From Afipia sp. Root123D2 (GTDB taxonomy: Bacteria > Pseudomonadota > Alphaproteobacteria > Rhizobiales > Xanthobacteraceae): a stretch of DNA of 64,000 nt. The notes under the pieces are model-generated. The model worked only from the letters and a program-made list of their open reading frames with translations, was not told the DNA's origin and searched no databases. The stretch is taken from positions 745,476 to 809,475 of the forward strand of contig NZ_LMDP01000001.1 of the NCBI RefSeq assembly GCF_001425835.1, written 5' to 3'. This document shows, piece after piece, positions 9,401 to 18,613 of this stretch. The position numbers were made by a program, and so were the translations under genes. The stretch's first letter is position 1. Every line of letters begins with the position of its first letter.

Positions 9401-10207
9401 ATGTACGAATTTAAATATCATCGCCCCGGCACCGTGCGGCAGGCCGCCAATCTGCTCGTCAAGAACGAGGACGCCAAGCTGATCGCGGGCGGACATACCC
9501 TCGTCCCGGTGATGAAGCAGCGGCTGGCAAGCCCGCCGCATCTCGTCGATCTGTCGCACATCGAAGGCCTCAACAGCATCGAGATGAAGGGCCGCAATCT
9601 GGTGATCGGCGCGACCGCGCTTCATGCCGATGTTGCCAATTCGGCAATCGTCGGTGAAGCCATTCCGGCGCTCGCCAATCTCGCCGGCCTGATCGGCGAT
9701 CCGGCGGTGCGCCACAAGGGTACCATCGGCGGCTCGCTGGCGAACAACGATCCGACCGCGGACTATCCCGCCGCCTGCATGGCACTGGGCGCGACCATCA
9801 TCACCAACAAGCGCCGGTTGAAGCCGGAAGAGTTTTTCCAGGGCCTGTTCACGACTGCGCTCGAGCCGGACGAGATCATCACCAAGGTGATGTTTCCGCT
9901 GGCAAAGAAGGCCGCATATCAGAAATTCCGCAATCAGGCCTCGCGCTACGCGCTGGTCGGCGTGTTCGTCGCCAAGCGGCCGTCCGAAGTGCGCGTTGCG
10001 GTCACCGGCGCCGGCGGCGATGGCGTGTTCCGGGTGACGGAGTTCGAGGAGGCGCTGAAGAAGCGCTTCTCGCCGAAAGCGCTCGACGGCCTGTCGGTGT
10101 CGCCGGACGGGCTGAACAGCGATCTTCATGGCAGCGCCGAATATCGGGCGCATCTCATTCACGTGTTGGCGCGGCGAGCAGTCGAAGCGGCAACGGCAAA
10201 ATCCTGA
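9401..10207 (+). CDS. coxM: CO dehydrogenase/xanthine dehydrogenase-type FAD subunit
   Basis: 268 aa, slightly short of typical CoxM (about 285-290). FAD-binding motifs AGGHT (residues 29-33) and TIGGS (108-112) are present, followed by NNDPTADYP. It transfers electrons from the Fe-S subunit to the acceptor. It lies between coxS and the coxD-like ATPase; in comparable clusters a large-subunit gene is expected beside it and is absent here. Confidence 0.88.
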   Translation: MYEFKYHRPGTVRQAANLLVKNEDAKLIAGGHTLVPVMKQRLASPPHLVDLSHIEGLNSIEMKGRNLVIGATALHADVANSAIVGEAIPALANLAGLIGDPAVRHKGTIGGSLANNDPTADYPAACMALGATIITNKRRLKPEEFFQGLFTTALEPDEIITKVMFPLAKKAAYQKFRNQASRYALVGVFVAKRPSEVRVAVTGAGGDGVFRVTEFEEALKKRFSPKALDGLSVSPDGLNSDLHGSAEYRAHLIHVLARRAVEAATAKS

Positions 10208-10227
10208 TCGGTGAGGCAAGCGTTATC

Positions 10228-11145
10228 ATGAGTGCGACATCGGCGATTCCCACTTCCGTCGATGCGACGCTCGACCTGCTGACAAGTCGCGGCTATCTCG
10301 CCGAACGTTCGCTGGCGACGGTGGTTTATCTCTCGCTTCGCATGGGCCGGCCGCTGTTTCTCGAAGGCGAGGCCGGTGTCGGCAAGACTGAAATCGCCAA
10401 GGTCCTCAGCGCCGCGCTCGGCCGCAAGCTGATCCGGCTGCAATGCTATGAAGGTCTCGACGTTGCGTCCGCGGTATATGAGTGGAACAGCGCGGCGCAG
10501 ATGATCGCGATCCGCCTTGCCGAAGCTGGCGGCGAAACCGATCGCGAGCAGCTCTCCGCCGATATTTTCGCCGAGAAGTATCTGATCAAGCGGCCACTGC
10601 TGCAGGCGCTCGAACCGGATGTCGCCGGGCCGCCGGTGCTGCTGATCGACGAGCTTGACCGCGCCGACGAAGCCTTTGAGGCGTATCTGCTGGAAATTCT
10701 CAGCGACTTCCAGGTGACGATCCCTGAACTCGGTACGGTGCGCGCGCCGCATCCGCCGATCGTGATCGTGACCTCGAACCGGACCCGCGAAATTCACGAC
10801 GCCCTCAAGCGCCGCTGTCTCTATCACTGGGTCGACTATCCGTCGGCCGAGCGAGAACTTGCGATCGTCAAATCGCGGGTACCGAACATCAGCGCGAAAT
10901 TGTCGCAGCAGGTGGTCGGCTTTGTGCAGGCGCTGCGCGATCAGGATCTGTTCAAGGTGCCGGGTGTCGCCGAGACCATCGACTGGGCGACGGCGCTGAC
11001 CGAACTCGACGCACGCTCGCTGACGCCGGAAGTGGTCGGCGATACGCTCGGCGCGCTTTTGAAGTATCAGGACGATATCGGCCGGATGCAGGGAGATGCC
11101 CTGACCAAGGTCATCAAGGAAGCGGTCAGCGACCCTTCGAATTGA
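10228..11145 (+). CDS. coxD: MoxR/CoxD-type AAA+ ATPase
   Basis: 305 aa. Walker A GEAGVGKT at residues 47-54 and a Walker B stretch LLIDELDRAD place it in the MoxR AAA+ family. CoxD-type ATPases work with the VWA protein CoxE as a chaperone that matures the CuMo active site of CO dehydrogenase (family knowledge). Starts 20 nt after coxM and overlaps the start of coxE. Confidence 0.9.
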   Translation: MSATSAIPTSVDATLDLLTSRGYLAERSLATVVYLSLRMGRPLFLEGEAGVGKTEIAKVLSAALGRKLIRLQCYEGLDVASAVYEWNSAAQMIAIRLAEAGGETDREQLSADIFAEKYLIKRPLLQALEPDVAGPPVLLIDELDRADEAFEAYLLEILSDFQVTIPELGTVRAPHPPIVIVTSNRTREIHDALKRRCLYHWVDYPSAERELAIVKSRVPNISAKLSQQVVGFVQALRDQDLFKVPGVAETIDWATALTELDARSLTPEVVGDTLGALLKYQDDIGRMQGDALTKVIKEAVSDPSN

Positions 11146-12362
11146 GCACACCGATGCAAGGCAGCGATACGCCAGCGAACGGTCTGATTGCAGACAACGT
11201 GGTGGGTTTCGCGCGCGCGCTGCGTGTCGCGGGGTTGCCGATCGGTCCCGGCGCGGTGATCGATGCCCTGAATGCGATTCGCCTGATCGACATCGGCAAT
11301 CGCGCCGACATGTTCACCACGCTCGAATCGATCTTCGTCAAACGGCACGAGCACGCGCTGATCTTCGCCCAGGCGTTCGATCTGTTCTTCCGCCGCTCTG
11401 AAGGCATCGAGCACATGCTGGACTCGGTGCCGCTGCCGCCGGAGGCGAAGAAGCCGCCGCCACCGGCTGCGCGCCGCGTGCAGGAAGCGTTCGCGCAGAG
11501 TCGCGAGGTCGCAACGCAGGAGATCGAAGAGAAGAATATCCAGCTCTCTGTGTCCGATCGCGAGGTGTTGCAGAGCAAGGATTTCGCGCAGATGAGCGCG
11601 GCAGAGATCGTCGAAGTGACCCGCGCCATCTCGAATATGAAGCTGCCGCAGGCCGAGTTGCTGACACGGCGGTTCGCGCCGAATGCCCGTGGTCACAAAC
11701 TCGATCTGCGCCGCACCCTGCGCGGGAGCCTCCGCACCGGGGGCGAGATCATCAATTTCCAGCGTCTTGGGCGAATCGAGAAGCCGGCTCCGATCGTGGC
11801 ATTGCTCGATATTTCCGGATCGATGAGCGACTACACCCGGCTGTTTCTCCATTTTCTCCATGCGATCACGGATGCGCGCAAGCGCGTCTCGGTGTTCCTG
11901 TTCGGCACCCGGCTGACCAACGTCACCCGCGCCTTGAGGGCGCGTGACCCGGACGAGGCGCTGGCGTCTGTTTCGTCCAGTGTCGAGGACTGGGCTGGCG
12001 GCACCCGGATCGCGACGTCGCTGCACAAGTTCAACAATCTCTGGGGCCGCCGCGTGCTCGGGCAGGGTGCGATTGTACTGTTGATTTCGGACGGGCTGGA
12101 GCGCGAAGCTGATTCACGGCTGGAGTTCGAGATGGACCGGCTCCATCGTTCCTGCCGCAGATTGATCTGGCTCAATCCCCTGCTGCGTTTCGAGGGCTTC
12201 GAGGCCAAGGCGCAGGGCATTAAAATGATGCTGCCGCATGTTGATGAATTTCGCCCAGTGCATAACTTGAGGTCGATGGAAGGGCTGATTGCCGCGTTGT
12301 CATCGCCTCTCCATGCACCCCCGGCCTATGAGCGGCGCGCGGCATCCAAACCGGCAGCTTGA
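11142..12362 (+). CDS. coxE: VWA domain protein, CoxE-like
   Basis: 406 aa if translation begins at TTG 11142, which overlaps the coxD stop; ATG 11154 is an alternative. The VWA domain fills the C-terminal half with a MIDAS motif (DISGSMS, near residue 220) and further metal-site residues at GTRIATSL and ISDGLERE. The partner of the adjacent CoxD ATPase in metallocentre maturation. Confidence 0.88.
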   Translation: MSTPMQGSDTPANGLIADNVVGFARALRVAGLPIGPGAVIDALNAIRLIDIGNRADMFTTLESIFVKRHEHALIFAQAFDLFFRRSEGIEHMLDSVPLPPEAKKPPPPAARRVQEAFAQSREVATQEIEEKNIQLSVSDREVLQSKDFAQMSAAEIVEVTRAISNMKLPQAELLTRRFAPNARGHKLDLRRTLRGSLRTGGEIINFQRLGRIEKPAPIVALLDISGSMSDYTRLFLHFLHAITDARKRVSVFLFGTRLTNVTRALRARDPDEALASVSSSVEDWAGGTRIATSLHKFNNLWGRRVLGQGAIVLLISDGLEREADSRLEFEMDRLHRSCRRLIWLNPLLRFEGFEAKAQGIKMMLPHVDEFRPVHNLRSMEGLIAALSSPLHAPPAYERRAASKPAA

Positions 12363-12372
12363 GGACATCACC

Positions 12373-12702
12373 ATGCTCAATCGCGACGAAGATATTCTGA
12401 AGGCGGCGGAAGACTGGAAGAAGTCCGGGCACGGCGTGGCGCTTGCCACCGTGGTTGAGACCTGGGGCTCGGCGCCGCGTCCGGCCGGATCGAGCCTCGT
12501 CATCAACGACGAGGGCACGTTTCTCGGCTCGGTGTCCGGCGGCTGCGTCGAAGGCGCGGTGGTGACCGAGGCGCTGGATGTCATCGCCAGCGGCCAGCCG
12601 AAGATGCTGGAGTTCGGCGTCGCCGACGAGACCGCCTGGAATGTCGGCTTGTCATGCGGCGGCACCATCCGCGTGTTTGTCGAAAAGGTCGGCCAGTCGT
12701 GA
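12373..12702 (+). CDS. XdhC/CoxF-like protein, N-terminal half
   Basis: 109 aa corresponding to the N-terminal XdhC_CoxI domain (ATVVETWGSAPRPAGSSL, GSVSGGCVEGAV). XdhC/CoxF-type proteins bind and insert the molybdenum cofactor into hydroxylases. Here the XdhC protein is split over two genes: the stop of this one overlaps the GTG start of the next (GTGA). The split arrangement also occurs in related clusters, so it is probably natural and not a frameshift. Confidence 0.85.
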   Translation: MLNRDEDILKAAEDWKKSGHGVALATVVETWGSAPRPAGSSLVINDEGTFLGSVSGGCVEGAVVTEALDVIASGQPKMLEFGVADETAWNVGLSCGGTIRVFVEKVGQS

Positions 12703-13418
12703 AGGACCAGACGCTTTCCGAACTGAATGCCGAGCGTGCCGCGCGCCGTGCTGTCGTCGTCGTGACAGATGTCACCAGCGGCGAGCAGCGTATGGTGAAG
12801 GCGGCCGATGTTGCTGCCGATCCGCTTCATGCCGATCTCGACCGGCAGTTGCGCATGGGCAAAAGCGCCACGATCGAGATCGATGGCAGGAAGCTCTTTC
12901 TCAACGTCTATGCCCCGACCGCGCGCCTTATCATCACCGGCGCGGTCCATATCAGTCAGGCGCTTGCGCCGCTGGCACGGCTGCTGGGTTACGATGTGTT
13001 CGTTGTCGATCCGCGCACCGCGTTCGCTTCGCCGGAGCGCTTTCCCGACGTGCCGCTGTTCGCGGACTGGCCGGATGTCGCCTTGCCGACGCTGAAGGTC
13101 GATCGTTACACAGCGTTCGTAGCTCTGACCCACGATCCGAAAATCGACGATCCGGCGTTGCTGCATGCGATGGAACGCGATTGCTTTTACATCGGCGCGC
13201 TCGGCTCGCGGAAAACTCACGGCAAGCGGCTCGATCGCCTGAAGGCGCGAGGTGCGACGGAGCAGCAGCTCGCGCGTATCCATGCGCCTATCGGTCTCGC
13301 CATCGGCGCGGTGTCGCCGGCCGAAATCGCCGTTGCCATCATGGCGGAGATCACCGCCGTACTGCGGCTGCCTGCCGAGAAGACTCCTAAAGCCGTGCCT
13401 GTCGAGAAAGTCGCATGA
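12699..13418 (+). CDS. XdhC/CoxF-like protein, Rossmann half
   Basis: 239 aa starting at GTG 12699. The C-terminal XdhC Rossmann domain is seen in TGAVHISQALAPLARLLGYDV and in YIGALGSRKTHGKRLDRL, followed by the HAPIGLAIGAVSPAEIAVAI tail. Together with the preceding gene it rebuilds a full XdhC-like Moco chaperone. The stop overlaps the start of the next gene (ATGA). Confidence 0.85.
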   Translation: MKDQTLSELNAERAARRAVVVVTDVTSGEQRMVKAADVAADPLHADLDRQLRMGKSATIEIDGRKLFLNVYAPTARLIITGAVHISQALAPLARLLGYDVFVVDPRTAFASPERFPDVPLFADWPDVALPTLKVDRYTAFVALTHDPKIDDPALLHAMERDCFYIGALGSRKTHGKRLDRLKARGATEQQLARIHAPIGLAIGAVSPAEIAVAIMAEITAVLRLPAEKTPKAVPVEKVA

Positions 13419-15019
13419 AATTCGGTCCCGTTTCGCCCGCCGATGCCATCGGCGGCGTCACCGTCCACGCTATCCGGCAGAACGGGTTTGTTCTCAAGAA
13501 AGGCACCACTATCGGTGCCGCGGAAGCCGAGCAATTGCAGAAGGCGGGCATCACGCAGATTGTGGTGGCACGTCTCGATGATAACGAAGTGTCGGAGGAT
13601 GCGGCTGCCGCCGGTATCGCCGAAGCGGTGGCGGGAGAGGGTGTCACCGTCGAGCGCGCGTTTACCGGACGCGCCAATCTTTTCGCCGCGACCCCGGGCG
13701 TTCTCGTCGTTGATCGCGAGGCGGTCGACCGCATCAATCGTGTCGACGAGGCGATCACTTTCGCGACGTTGCCGGCTTACAAGGCGGTCGTCGAAGGCGA
13801 GATGATCGCGACCGTGAAGCTGATCCCGTTCGGAGTGGAAGCGAAATTGCGCGATGCGGCCGTGGCGGCGGCGAAATCCGGCCGGCTGAGCGTCGCGCCG
13901 TTCAAGGTCAAGCGTGTCGGCATTGTCTCGACCATGCTGCCGGGGCTGGCTCCGAAGGTCATCGACAAGACGTTGCGCGTGACGGCCGAGCGCCTTGCTC
14001 CCGCCGGTGCCACGATTATCGCCGAACGCCGCGTTCCGCATGACCAGAATGCGCTGACGCCTGCGATCGCGGAGATGCTGTCGCTGGGGGCTGAACTGGT
14101 GCTGGTGTTCGGCGCGTCGGCGATTGCCGACCGCCGTGACGTGATCCCGGCCGCGATTGAGAATGTCGGCGGCGTGGTCGAGCATTTCGGCATGCCGGTC
14201 GATCCCGGCAATCTCATGCTGATCGGCAATGCCAACAACGTGCCGGTGCTCGGCGCGCCCGGCTGCGCGCGCTCCCCGAAGGAAAACGGATTCGACTGGG
14301 TGCTGATGCGCCTGCTCGCCGGGCTGAAGGTGACCCGTGCGGACGTCACCGGCATGGGGGTCGGCGGACTTCTGATGGAAATCGTCACCCGGCCGCAGCC
14401 GCGTGTGCCGGTCGGTACCGACGGCAACCGCAATGTCGCGGCGATTGTTCTCGCCGCTGGCCGTTCGACGCGGATGGGCGGGCCGAACAAGCTGCTCGCG
14501 GAAATCGGCGGCAAGCCGCTGGTGCGGATCGTCGCGGAGCAGGCCTTGGCATCCAAGGCGTCGCCGGTCGTGGTCGTCACCGGCCACCAGAAGGCAGAAA
14601 TCGAGCAGGCATTGAGCGGGCTCAACGTTAGGTTTGCCCATAATCCGGATTTTGCAGAGGGCCTTGCGACTTCGGTCAAGACCGGCATCGCGGCTGTGCC
14701 GGAGGAGGCTGACGGAGTGGTCGTGTGTCTCGGCGATATGCCGCTGATCGACGCCCAACTGCTCGACAAGCTGATCGAGTCTTTCGCGCCGGATAAGGGT
14801 TCGTTGATCGTGCAGCCGGTGGCGGGCGGGCGGCGCGGCAATCCGGTCCTGTGGTCGCGGCGTTTCTTCGGCGAACTGATGATGCTGGACGGCGATATCG
14901 GCGCGCGCCATTTGATCGCGCAGCACGGCGAAGCCGTCGCCGAGGTCGAAGTCGAGGGCAAAAGCGCTTTTCTCGATATCGACACGCCGGAGGCGCTGGC
15001 GGACGTTCGGCGTGCCTGA
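13415..15019 (+). CDS. Molybdopterin-binding/MocA-type cytidylyltransferase fusion
   Basis: 534 aa in two parts. Residues about 1-340 are a MoeA/MogA-type molybdopterin-binding region (FGASAIADRRDVIPAAI, then DPGNLMLIG). Residues about 343-534 are a nucleotidyltransferase with the signature LAAGRSTRMGG and GDMPLID. MocA-type enzymes attach CMP to molybdopterin, producing the dinucleotide cofactor used by CO dehydrogenase-family enzymes (family knowledge). It ends the coxG-to-mocA operon and fits the job of making cofactor for the hydroxylase. Confidence 0.88.
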   Translation: MKFGPVSPADAIGGVTVHAIRQNGFVLKKGTTIGAAEAEQLQKAGITQIVVARLDDNEVSEDAAAAGIAEAVAGEGVTVERAFTGRANLFAATPGVLVVDREAVDRINRVDEAITFATLPAYKAVVEGEMIATVKLIPFGVEAKLRDAAVAAAKSGRLSVAPFKVKRVGIVSTMLPGLAPKVIDKTLRVTAERLAPAGATIIAERRVPHDQNALTPAIAEMLSLGAELVLVFGASAIADRRDVIPAAIENVGGVVEHFGMPVDPGNLMLIGNANNVPVLGAPGCARSPKENGFDWVLMRLLAGLKVTRADVTGMGVGGLLMEIVTRPQPRVPVGTDGNRNVAAIVLAAGRSTRMGGPNKLLAEIGGKPLVRIVAEQALASKASPVVVVTGHQKAEIEQALSGLNVRFAHNPDFAEGLATSVKTGIAAVPEEADGVVVCLGDMPLIDAQLLDKLIESFAPDKGSLIVQPVAGGRRGNPVLWSRRFFGELMMLDGDIGARHLIAQHGEAVAEVEVEGKSAFLDIDTPEALADVRRA

Positions 15020-15237
15020 CATGGTCGTGTGACCCGGCAGGGTTTCCTCTCATCTTTTGCCGACACCTGAATCGGCTGAGCCACCGGCTTGAAACGACTC
15101 ACATTTTGGTGAGTCGCTGCGCTGCGCATGGGCGCCTGTGCGCGCGTTCACCAAGTTGAAACGCCGCGTGATTACGGTGCCTCCGGGGTGAACCACGCAC
15201 GCGATCCGGATTGCCGGATCATGCAGGGGAGAGGGCT

Positions 15238-15627
15238 TTGAAGGTGTTGTCTGCCGCGCGCGTTCGCGCGTTTTTTTTGCTCGCTTTGATTTTCGCTTTT
15301 GCCGCCATCACTTTCGCCTCGCCGTCGCAGGCCGCTGGTGCTTTAGCGGTCGGAAAATGCGCCGCCTACGGGCAGGCGTTCGACTATCCCACGGAGGCCG
15401 GTGCCCGCGCTGCCGCCAGTAAGCAATGCCACGGCAAATGCACGGTCGTTACCATGAAGCGCGCCTGCGTCGCGTTGTCGGTGGACATGTCCAATCCCTG
15501 CGGCGCGCACGGCTATGCGATTGCGCCGCGCATTTCCAGCGCGCTGAATTCGGCTATGCGCAAGTGCTATGCCTTCGGCGGCAAGGAATGTGTGATCCGG
15601 GCCTGGGCTTGCGACGCGCGGGGCTGA
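15238..15627 (+). CDS. Secreted DUF4189-like protein
   Basis: 129 aa from TTG 15238, chosen because GGGGAGAGG lies 5 nt upstream; ATG 15211 in the same frame would put charged residues before the signal peptide. A signal peptide (hydrophobic run then SQAAG) is followed by a small Cys-rich domain with six cysteines and the DUF4189 pattern YGQAFDYPTEAGARAAASKQC. Predicted periplasmic. Function unknown. Confidence 0.75.
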   Translation: MKVLSAARVRAFFLLALIFAFAAITFASPSQAAGALAVGKCAAYGQAFDYPTEAGARAAASKQCHGKCTVVTMKRACVALSVDMSNPCGAHGYAIAPRISSALNSAMRKCYAFGGKECVIRAWACDARG

Positions 15628-15669
15628 CCCTAGAATGACCTGAGTGATTTGATCTCCCAAGGCTCCATC

Positions 15670-16080
15670 ATGCAATTCGACACCAAGATTGCCCTCGTGA
15701 TCCGTTCGGATCTCGAGGGGTGGCAGAAGCTGAATGTCTCTGCGTTTCTCGCCAGCGGTGTCGCCGCGGCCTTTCCCGTTTCGATCGGCGAGCCGTATCA
15801 GGACGGCTCCGGCACGCCGTATCTGTCCCTGATCGGTCAGCCGATTCTGATTTACGGCGGTGACGGACCTCAACTCTCCCGTGCGCTGGATCGCGCGCTG
15901 ACGCGTGACGTCGTCCCGGCGATCTACACCGAGGATATGTTCAAGACGACCCACGATGGCGCCAACCGCGAGGCGGTGAGGGCGGTGGCGCGGGCGGACC
16001 TCAATCTGGTCGGCCTCGGGTTTCGTGCCGAGCGCAAGATTGTCGACAAGATACTGGACGGATTGAAGTTTCACGCCTGA
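15670..16080 (+). CDS. DUF2000 family protein
   Basis: 136 aa from ATG 15670. It matches the DUF2000 pattern (K-ALVIRSDLEGWQKLNVSAFLASG, then a C-terminal ADLNLVGLGFRAERKIVDKILDGL). This family has a peptidyl-tRNA-hydrolase-II-like fold but no firm activity. Stands alone, 42 nt after the DUF4189 gene and upstream of the TetR operon. Confidence 0.8.
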   Translation: MQFDTKIALVIRSDLEGWQKLNVSAFLASGVAAAFPVSIGEPYQDGSGTPYLSLIGQPILIYGGDGPQLSRALDRALTRDVVPAIYTEDMFKTTHDGANREAVRAVARADLNLVGLGFRAERKIVDKILDGLKFHA

Positions 16081-16136
16081 CGCACGGGAGGAGCGGTCAC
16101 CGTCACGTTGCCGCGATGGCGATTTTACTATCTTGA

Positions 16137-16160
16137 ATATGACTGACCAGTCAGTCATAT
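16137..16160. promoter_or_regulatory. TetR-type operator overlapping the regulator start
   Basis: A perfect 24-bp palindrome: 11-nt arms ATATGACTGAC and GTCAGTCATAT around CA. It ends 1 nt before the GTG start of the TetR gene at 16162, where a bound repressor would block both transcription and initiation. Placement strongly suggests autoregulation of the TetR-efflux operon (inference). Confidence 0.85.
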
Positions 16161-16161
16161 T

Positions 16162-16878
16162 GTGAACATGAAGAAGCCGGCGAGGATAAAAGCAGCCGAG
16201 GCGAGCGCACCCAAAGCGGCAAGCAAAACGACACCCAGGGCCGCTACCGGCGCCGCAACCGGCAAGCGCCCCTCGAGCCGTGAAATGCGCGCCAGCGAGC
16301 GCCGCGCTGCGATCGTTGCCGCCGGTCTCGACGAATTCACTGCGCGCGGCTTTGCCGCGACGCGCCTTGATGACGTTGCAAAGCGGGCGGGCGTTGCCAA
16401 GGGGACGATCTATTTGCACTTCAAGGACAAGGAAGCGCTGTTTCAGGAGTTGGTGCGGACCGCGCTGGTGCCGCTGATTGGGCGGATGGCCAATCCACCG
16501 CTGATGAGCGGCGTCTCGGCCCGCGCGATGATGGAGGGCTTCGCCGACACGTTCGCGCGCGAGGTGGTCGGCACCCGGCGCGGCGACATCCTTCGCCTGA
16601 TCATTGCGGAAGGGACGCGCTTTCCATCTCTGGCGGAATTCTATCACCGCGAGGTGGTCTCGGTCGGAATCGCCGGGATGCGGCGGATGATCGAGTACGG
16701 CATCGCCCGCGGCGAAATCAAAAACAAAGCCGTTGCCGAGTTTCCCCAAGTCGTGGTGGCGCCCGCGGTGGTGGCGGTGATCTGGCAGGGCCTGTTTGGC
16801 ACATATTCGCCGCTCGATGCGGCAGCGATGTTGCGCGTTCATCTCGATCTGATTTTCGGCGAAGGGAAAGCGGCATGA
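16162..16878 (+). CDS. TetR/AcrR family regulator
   Basis: 238 aa (GTG 16162; ATG 16168 is the alternative). A Lys/Ala-rich low-complexity N-terminus of about 45 residues precedes the TetR HTH (IVAAGLDEFTARGFAATRLDDVAKRAGVAKGTIYLHF). The C-terminal ligand domain resembles those of repressors of efflux operons. The stop overlaps the ATG of the adaptor gene (ATGA), so regulator and exporter form one operon behind the palindromic operator. Confidence 0.92.
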   Translation: MNMKKPARIKAAEASAPKAASKTTPRAATGAATGKRPSSREMRASERRAAIVAAGLDEFTARGFAATRLDDVAKRAGVAKGTIYLHFKDKEALFQELVRTALVPLIGRMANPPLMSGVSARAMMEGFADTFAREVVGTRRGDILRLIIAEGTRFPSLAEFYHREVVSVGIAGMRRMIEYGIARGEIKNKAVAEFPQVVVAPAVVAVIWQGLFGTYSPLDAAAMLRVHLDLIFGEGKAA

Positions 16879-17648
16879 TCGCCTCTGGAATAGTAACCCG
16901 CGCCGCTGCAGCATTCGTGCTGATCGGATGTCTTGCGAGCTGCAGTGGGCAGAAAGACCCCGGCTTTCAGGGCTGGGTAGAGGCCGACATGATTTTCGTC
17001 AGCCCGGATGAATCGGGCCGCGTGGTTTCGCTGAGGGTGCGCGAAGGTGACGAAGTCAAGGAAGGCCAGACGCTCTATGCGGTGGATGACGATTTGCAGC
17101 AGGCGGATCTCAACCAGAACAAGGCGTCGCTCGCGAATGCGCAGCAGATCTACGATCGCGCGTTATCGCTGAGCAAGACTGGGTCAGGCACGCAAGCAAA
17201 TCTGGATTCGGCGCTGGCAACATTGCGTGTTGCGCAGGCGCGCGTGGTAACGTCGGAAACCCGGCTCAATCGCCGCCGCATGGCCGCGCCGATCAGCGGC
17301 ATGGTGCAGCAGATCTATTTCCGCGAAGGCGAGACTGTGCCGGCGCAGCGGCCTGTGGTCTCGATTCTGCCGCCGGGCAACATGAAGGTGCGTTTCTTCG
17401 TGCCGGAAACCGTGCTGGCAAAACTCAAGATCGGACAGCAGGTCCGCGTGACCTGCGATGGCTGCGTCGCCGATCTGTCTGCGAAGATCTACTTTATTGC
17501 GACGCAGGCCGAGTATACGCCGCCGGTGATCTACAGTCAGGATGAGCGTTCGAAACTCGTCTACCTGATCCAGGCACGGCCCGAGAAGCCGGACGATCTG
17601 CGTGTCGGCCAGCCGGTCAGCGTCTTTCTCAACGGCGGCTCGCCATGA
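16875..17648 (+). CDS. HlyD-like membrane fusion lipoprotein of an ABC exporter
   Basis: 257 aa. An N-terminal lipobox (LIGCLASCS) marks a lipoprotein signal; a biotinyl-lipoyl/HlyD domain (ESGRVVSLRVREGDEVKEGQTL) is followed by a short coiled-coil hairpin and the barrel domain (APISGMVQQIYFREGETV). It bridges the inner-membrane ABC pump to the periplasm. Overlaps the ATPase gene by 4 nt. Confidence 0.88.
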   Translation: MIASGIVTRAAAAFVLIGCLASCSGQKDPGFQGWVEADMIFVSPDESGRVVSLRVREGDEVKEGQTLYAVDDDLQQADLNQNKASLANAQQIYDRALSLSKTGSGTQANLDSALATLRVAQARVVTSETRLNRRRMAAPISGMVQQIYFREGETVPAQRPVVSILPPGNMKVRFFVPETVLAKLKIGQQVRVTCDGCVADLSAKIYFIATQAEYTPPVIYSQDERSKLVYLIQARPEKPDDLRVGQPVSVFLNGGSP

Positions 17649-18613
17649 CAGCGGTTTCGGAGTGCCGGCCAACTTCGACTTCCGATATCGCCATCGACGT
17701 GTCGGGATTGTCGAAATCGTTCAACGGCCATGAGGTCGTGCACGATCTGTCGATGCAGGTGAAGCGCGGCAGCATCTACGGCTTTCTCGGCCCCAACGGT
17801 TCCGGCAAGACCACCACGATCCGGATGCTGTGCGGCCTGCTGACGCCGGACAGCGGCGAGGGCACTTGCCTCGGTTTCGACATCCGGCGCGAGGCGGACA
17901 AGATCAAGCGTCGGGTCGGCTACATGACGCAGCGGTTCAGCCTGTATCAGGACCTGTCGGTCCGGGAGAATCTGGAATTCGTCGCGCGGCTCTACGGCGT
18001 GCCCGAGCCGCGCAGGGCGGCGCGCGACATGATCGAACGCCTCGGCCTGAAAGGGCGCGAGGAGCAACTCGCGGGCGATCTGTCCGGCGGCTGGAAACAG
18101 CGTCTTGCGCTCGGTGCCTGTACGCTGCCAAGTCCGCAATTGCTGCTGCTCGATGAGCCCACCGCGGGCGTCGATCCCAAGGCGCGCCGCGACTTCTGGA
18201 ACGAAATCCATACGCTGGCCGCCGACGGGCTGACCGTGCTGGTGTCAACGCACTATATGGACGAAGCCGAGCGCTGCCACGAGATTGCGTATATCGCTTA
18301 CGGCCACCTGCTGGTTCACGGCACTGTGGAAGAGGTGATCGCGAATTCGGCGCTGACGACCTACACCGTCGCGACCAATGGCGACGGCAATGGAATCAAC
18401 CGGCTTGCGTCCGAGCTGACCGGAAAACCCGGCATCGACATGGTGGCGCCGTTTGGCAACAGCCTCCACGTCTCCGGCCGCGACGAGGCCGCGCTGGAGC
18501 AAGCTGTCGCGCTGTATCGCGACCGTACGGGCATGACCTGGCACAAGTCTGAGCCGTCGCTCGAAGACGTGTTCATCGAACTCATGAGCCGCTCGAAGGA
18601 TAATTTCCCATGA
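17645..18613 (+). CDS. ABC-2 type exporter ATPase
   Basis: 322 aa. Walker A GPNGSGKT lies near residues 55-62, the signature LSGGWKQ near 147 and Walker B LLLLDEPTAGVDP follows. The YbhF-like C-terminal part is present once, so this is a single-domain ATPase rather than a tandem one. It energises the permease encoded next (4-nt overlap). Substrate unknown; drug or organic compound export is likely from the TetR context. Confidence 0.9.
   Translation: MTAVSECRPTSTSDIAIDVSGLSKSFNGHEVVHDLSMQVKRGSIYGFLGPNGSGKTTTIRMLCGLLTPDSGEGTCLGFDIRREADKIKRRVGYMTQRFSLYQDLSVRENLEFVARLYGVPEPRRAARDMIERLGLKGREEQLAGDLSGGWKQRLALGACTLPSPQLLLLDEPTAGVDPKARRDFWNEIHTLAADGLTVLVSTHYMDEAERCHEIAYIAYGHLLVHGTVEEVIANSALTTYTVATNGDGNGINRLASELTGKPGIDMVAPFGNSLHVSGRDEAALEQAVALYRDRTGMTWHKSEPSLEDVFIELMSRSKDNFP

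Noticed and set aside
12373..13418. Frameshift in an XdhC gene
   Set aside because: The two halves overlap as GTGA with proper starts and split XdhC pairs are found in similar clusters, so it is likely natural.
13217..15022. Long minus-strand frame of 601 codons opposite the MPT-binding/MocA fusion
   Set aside because: High-GC antisense shadow rich in Arg, His and Asp without any domain.
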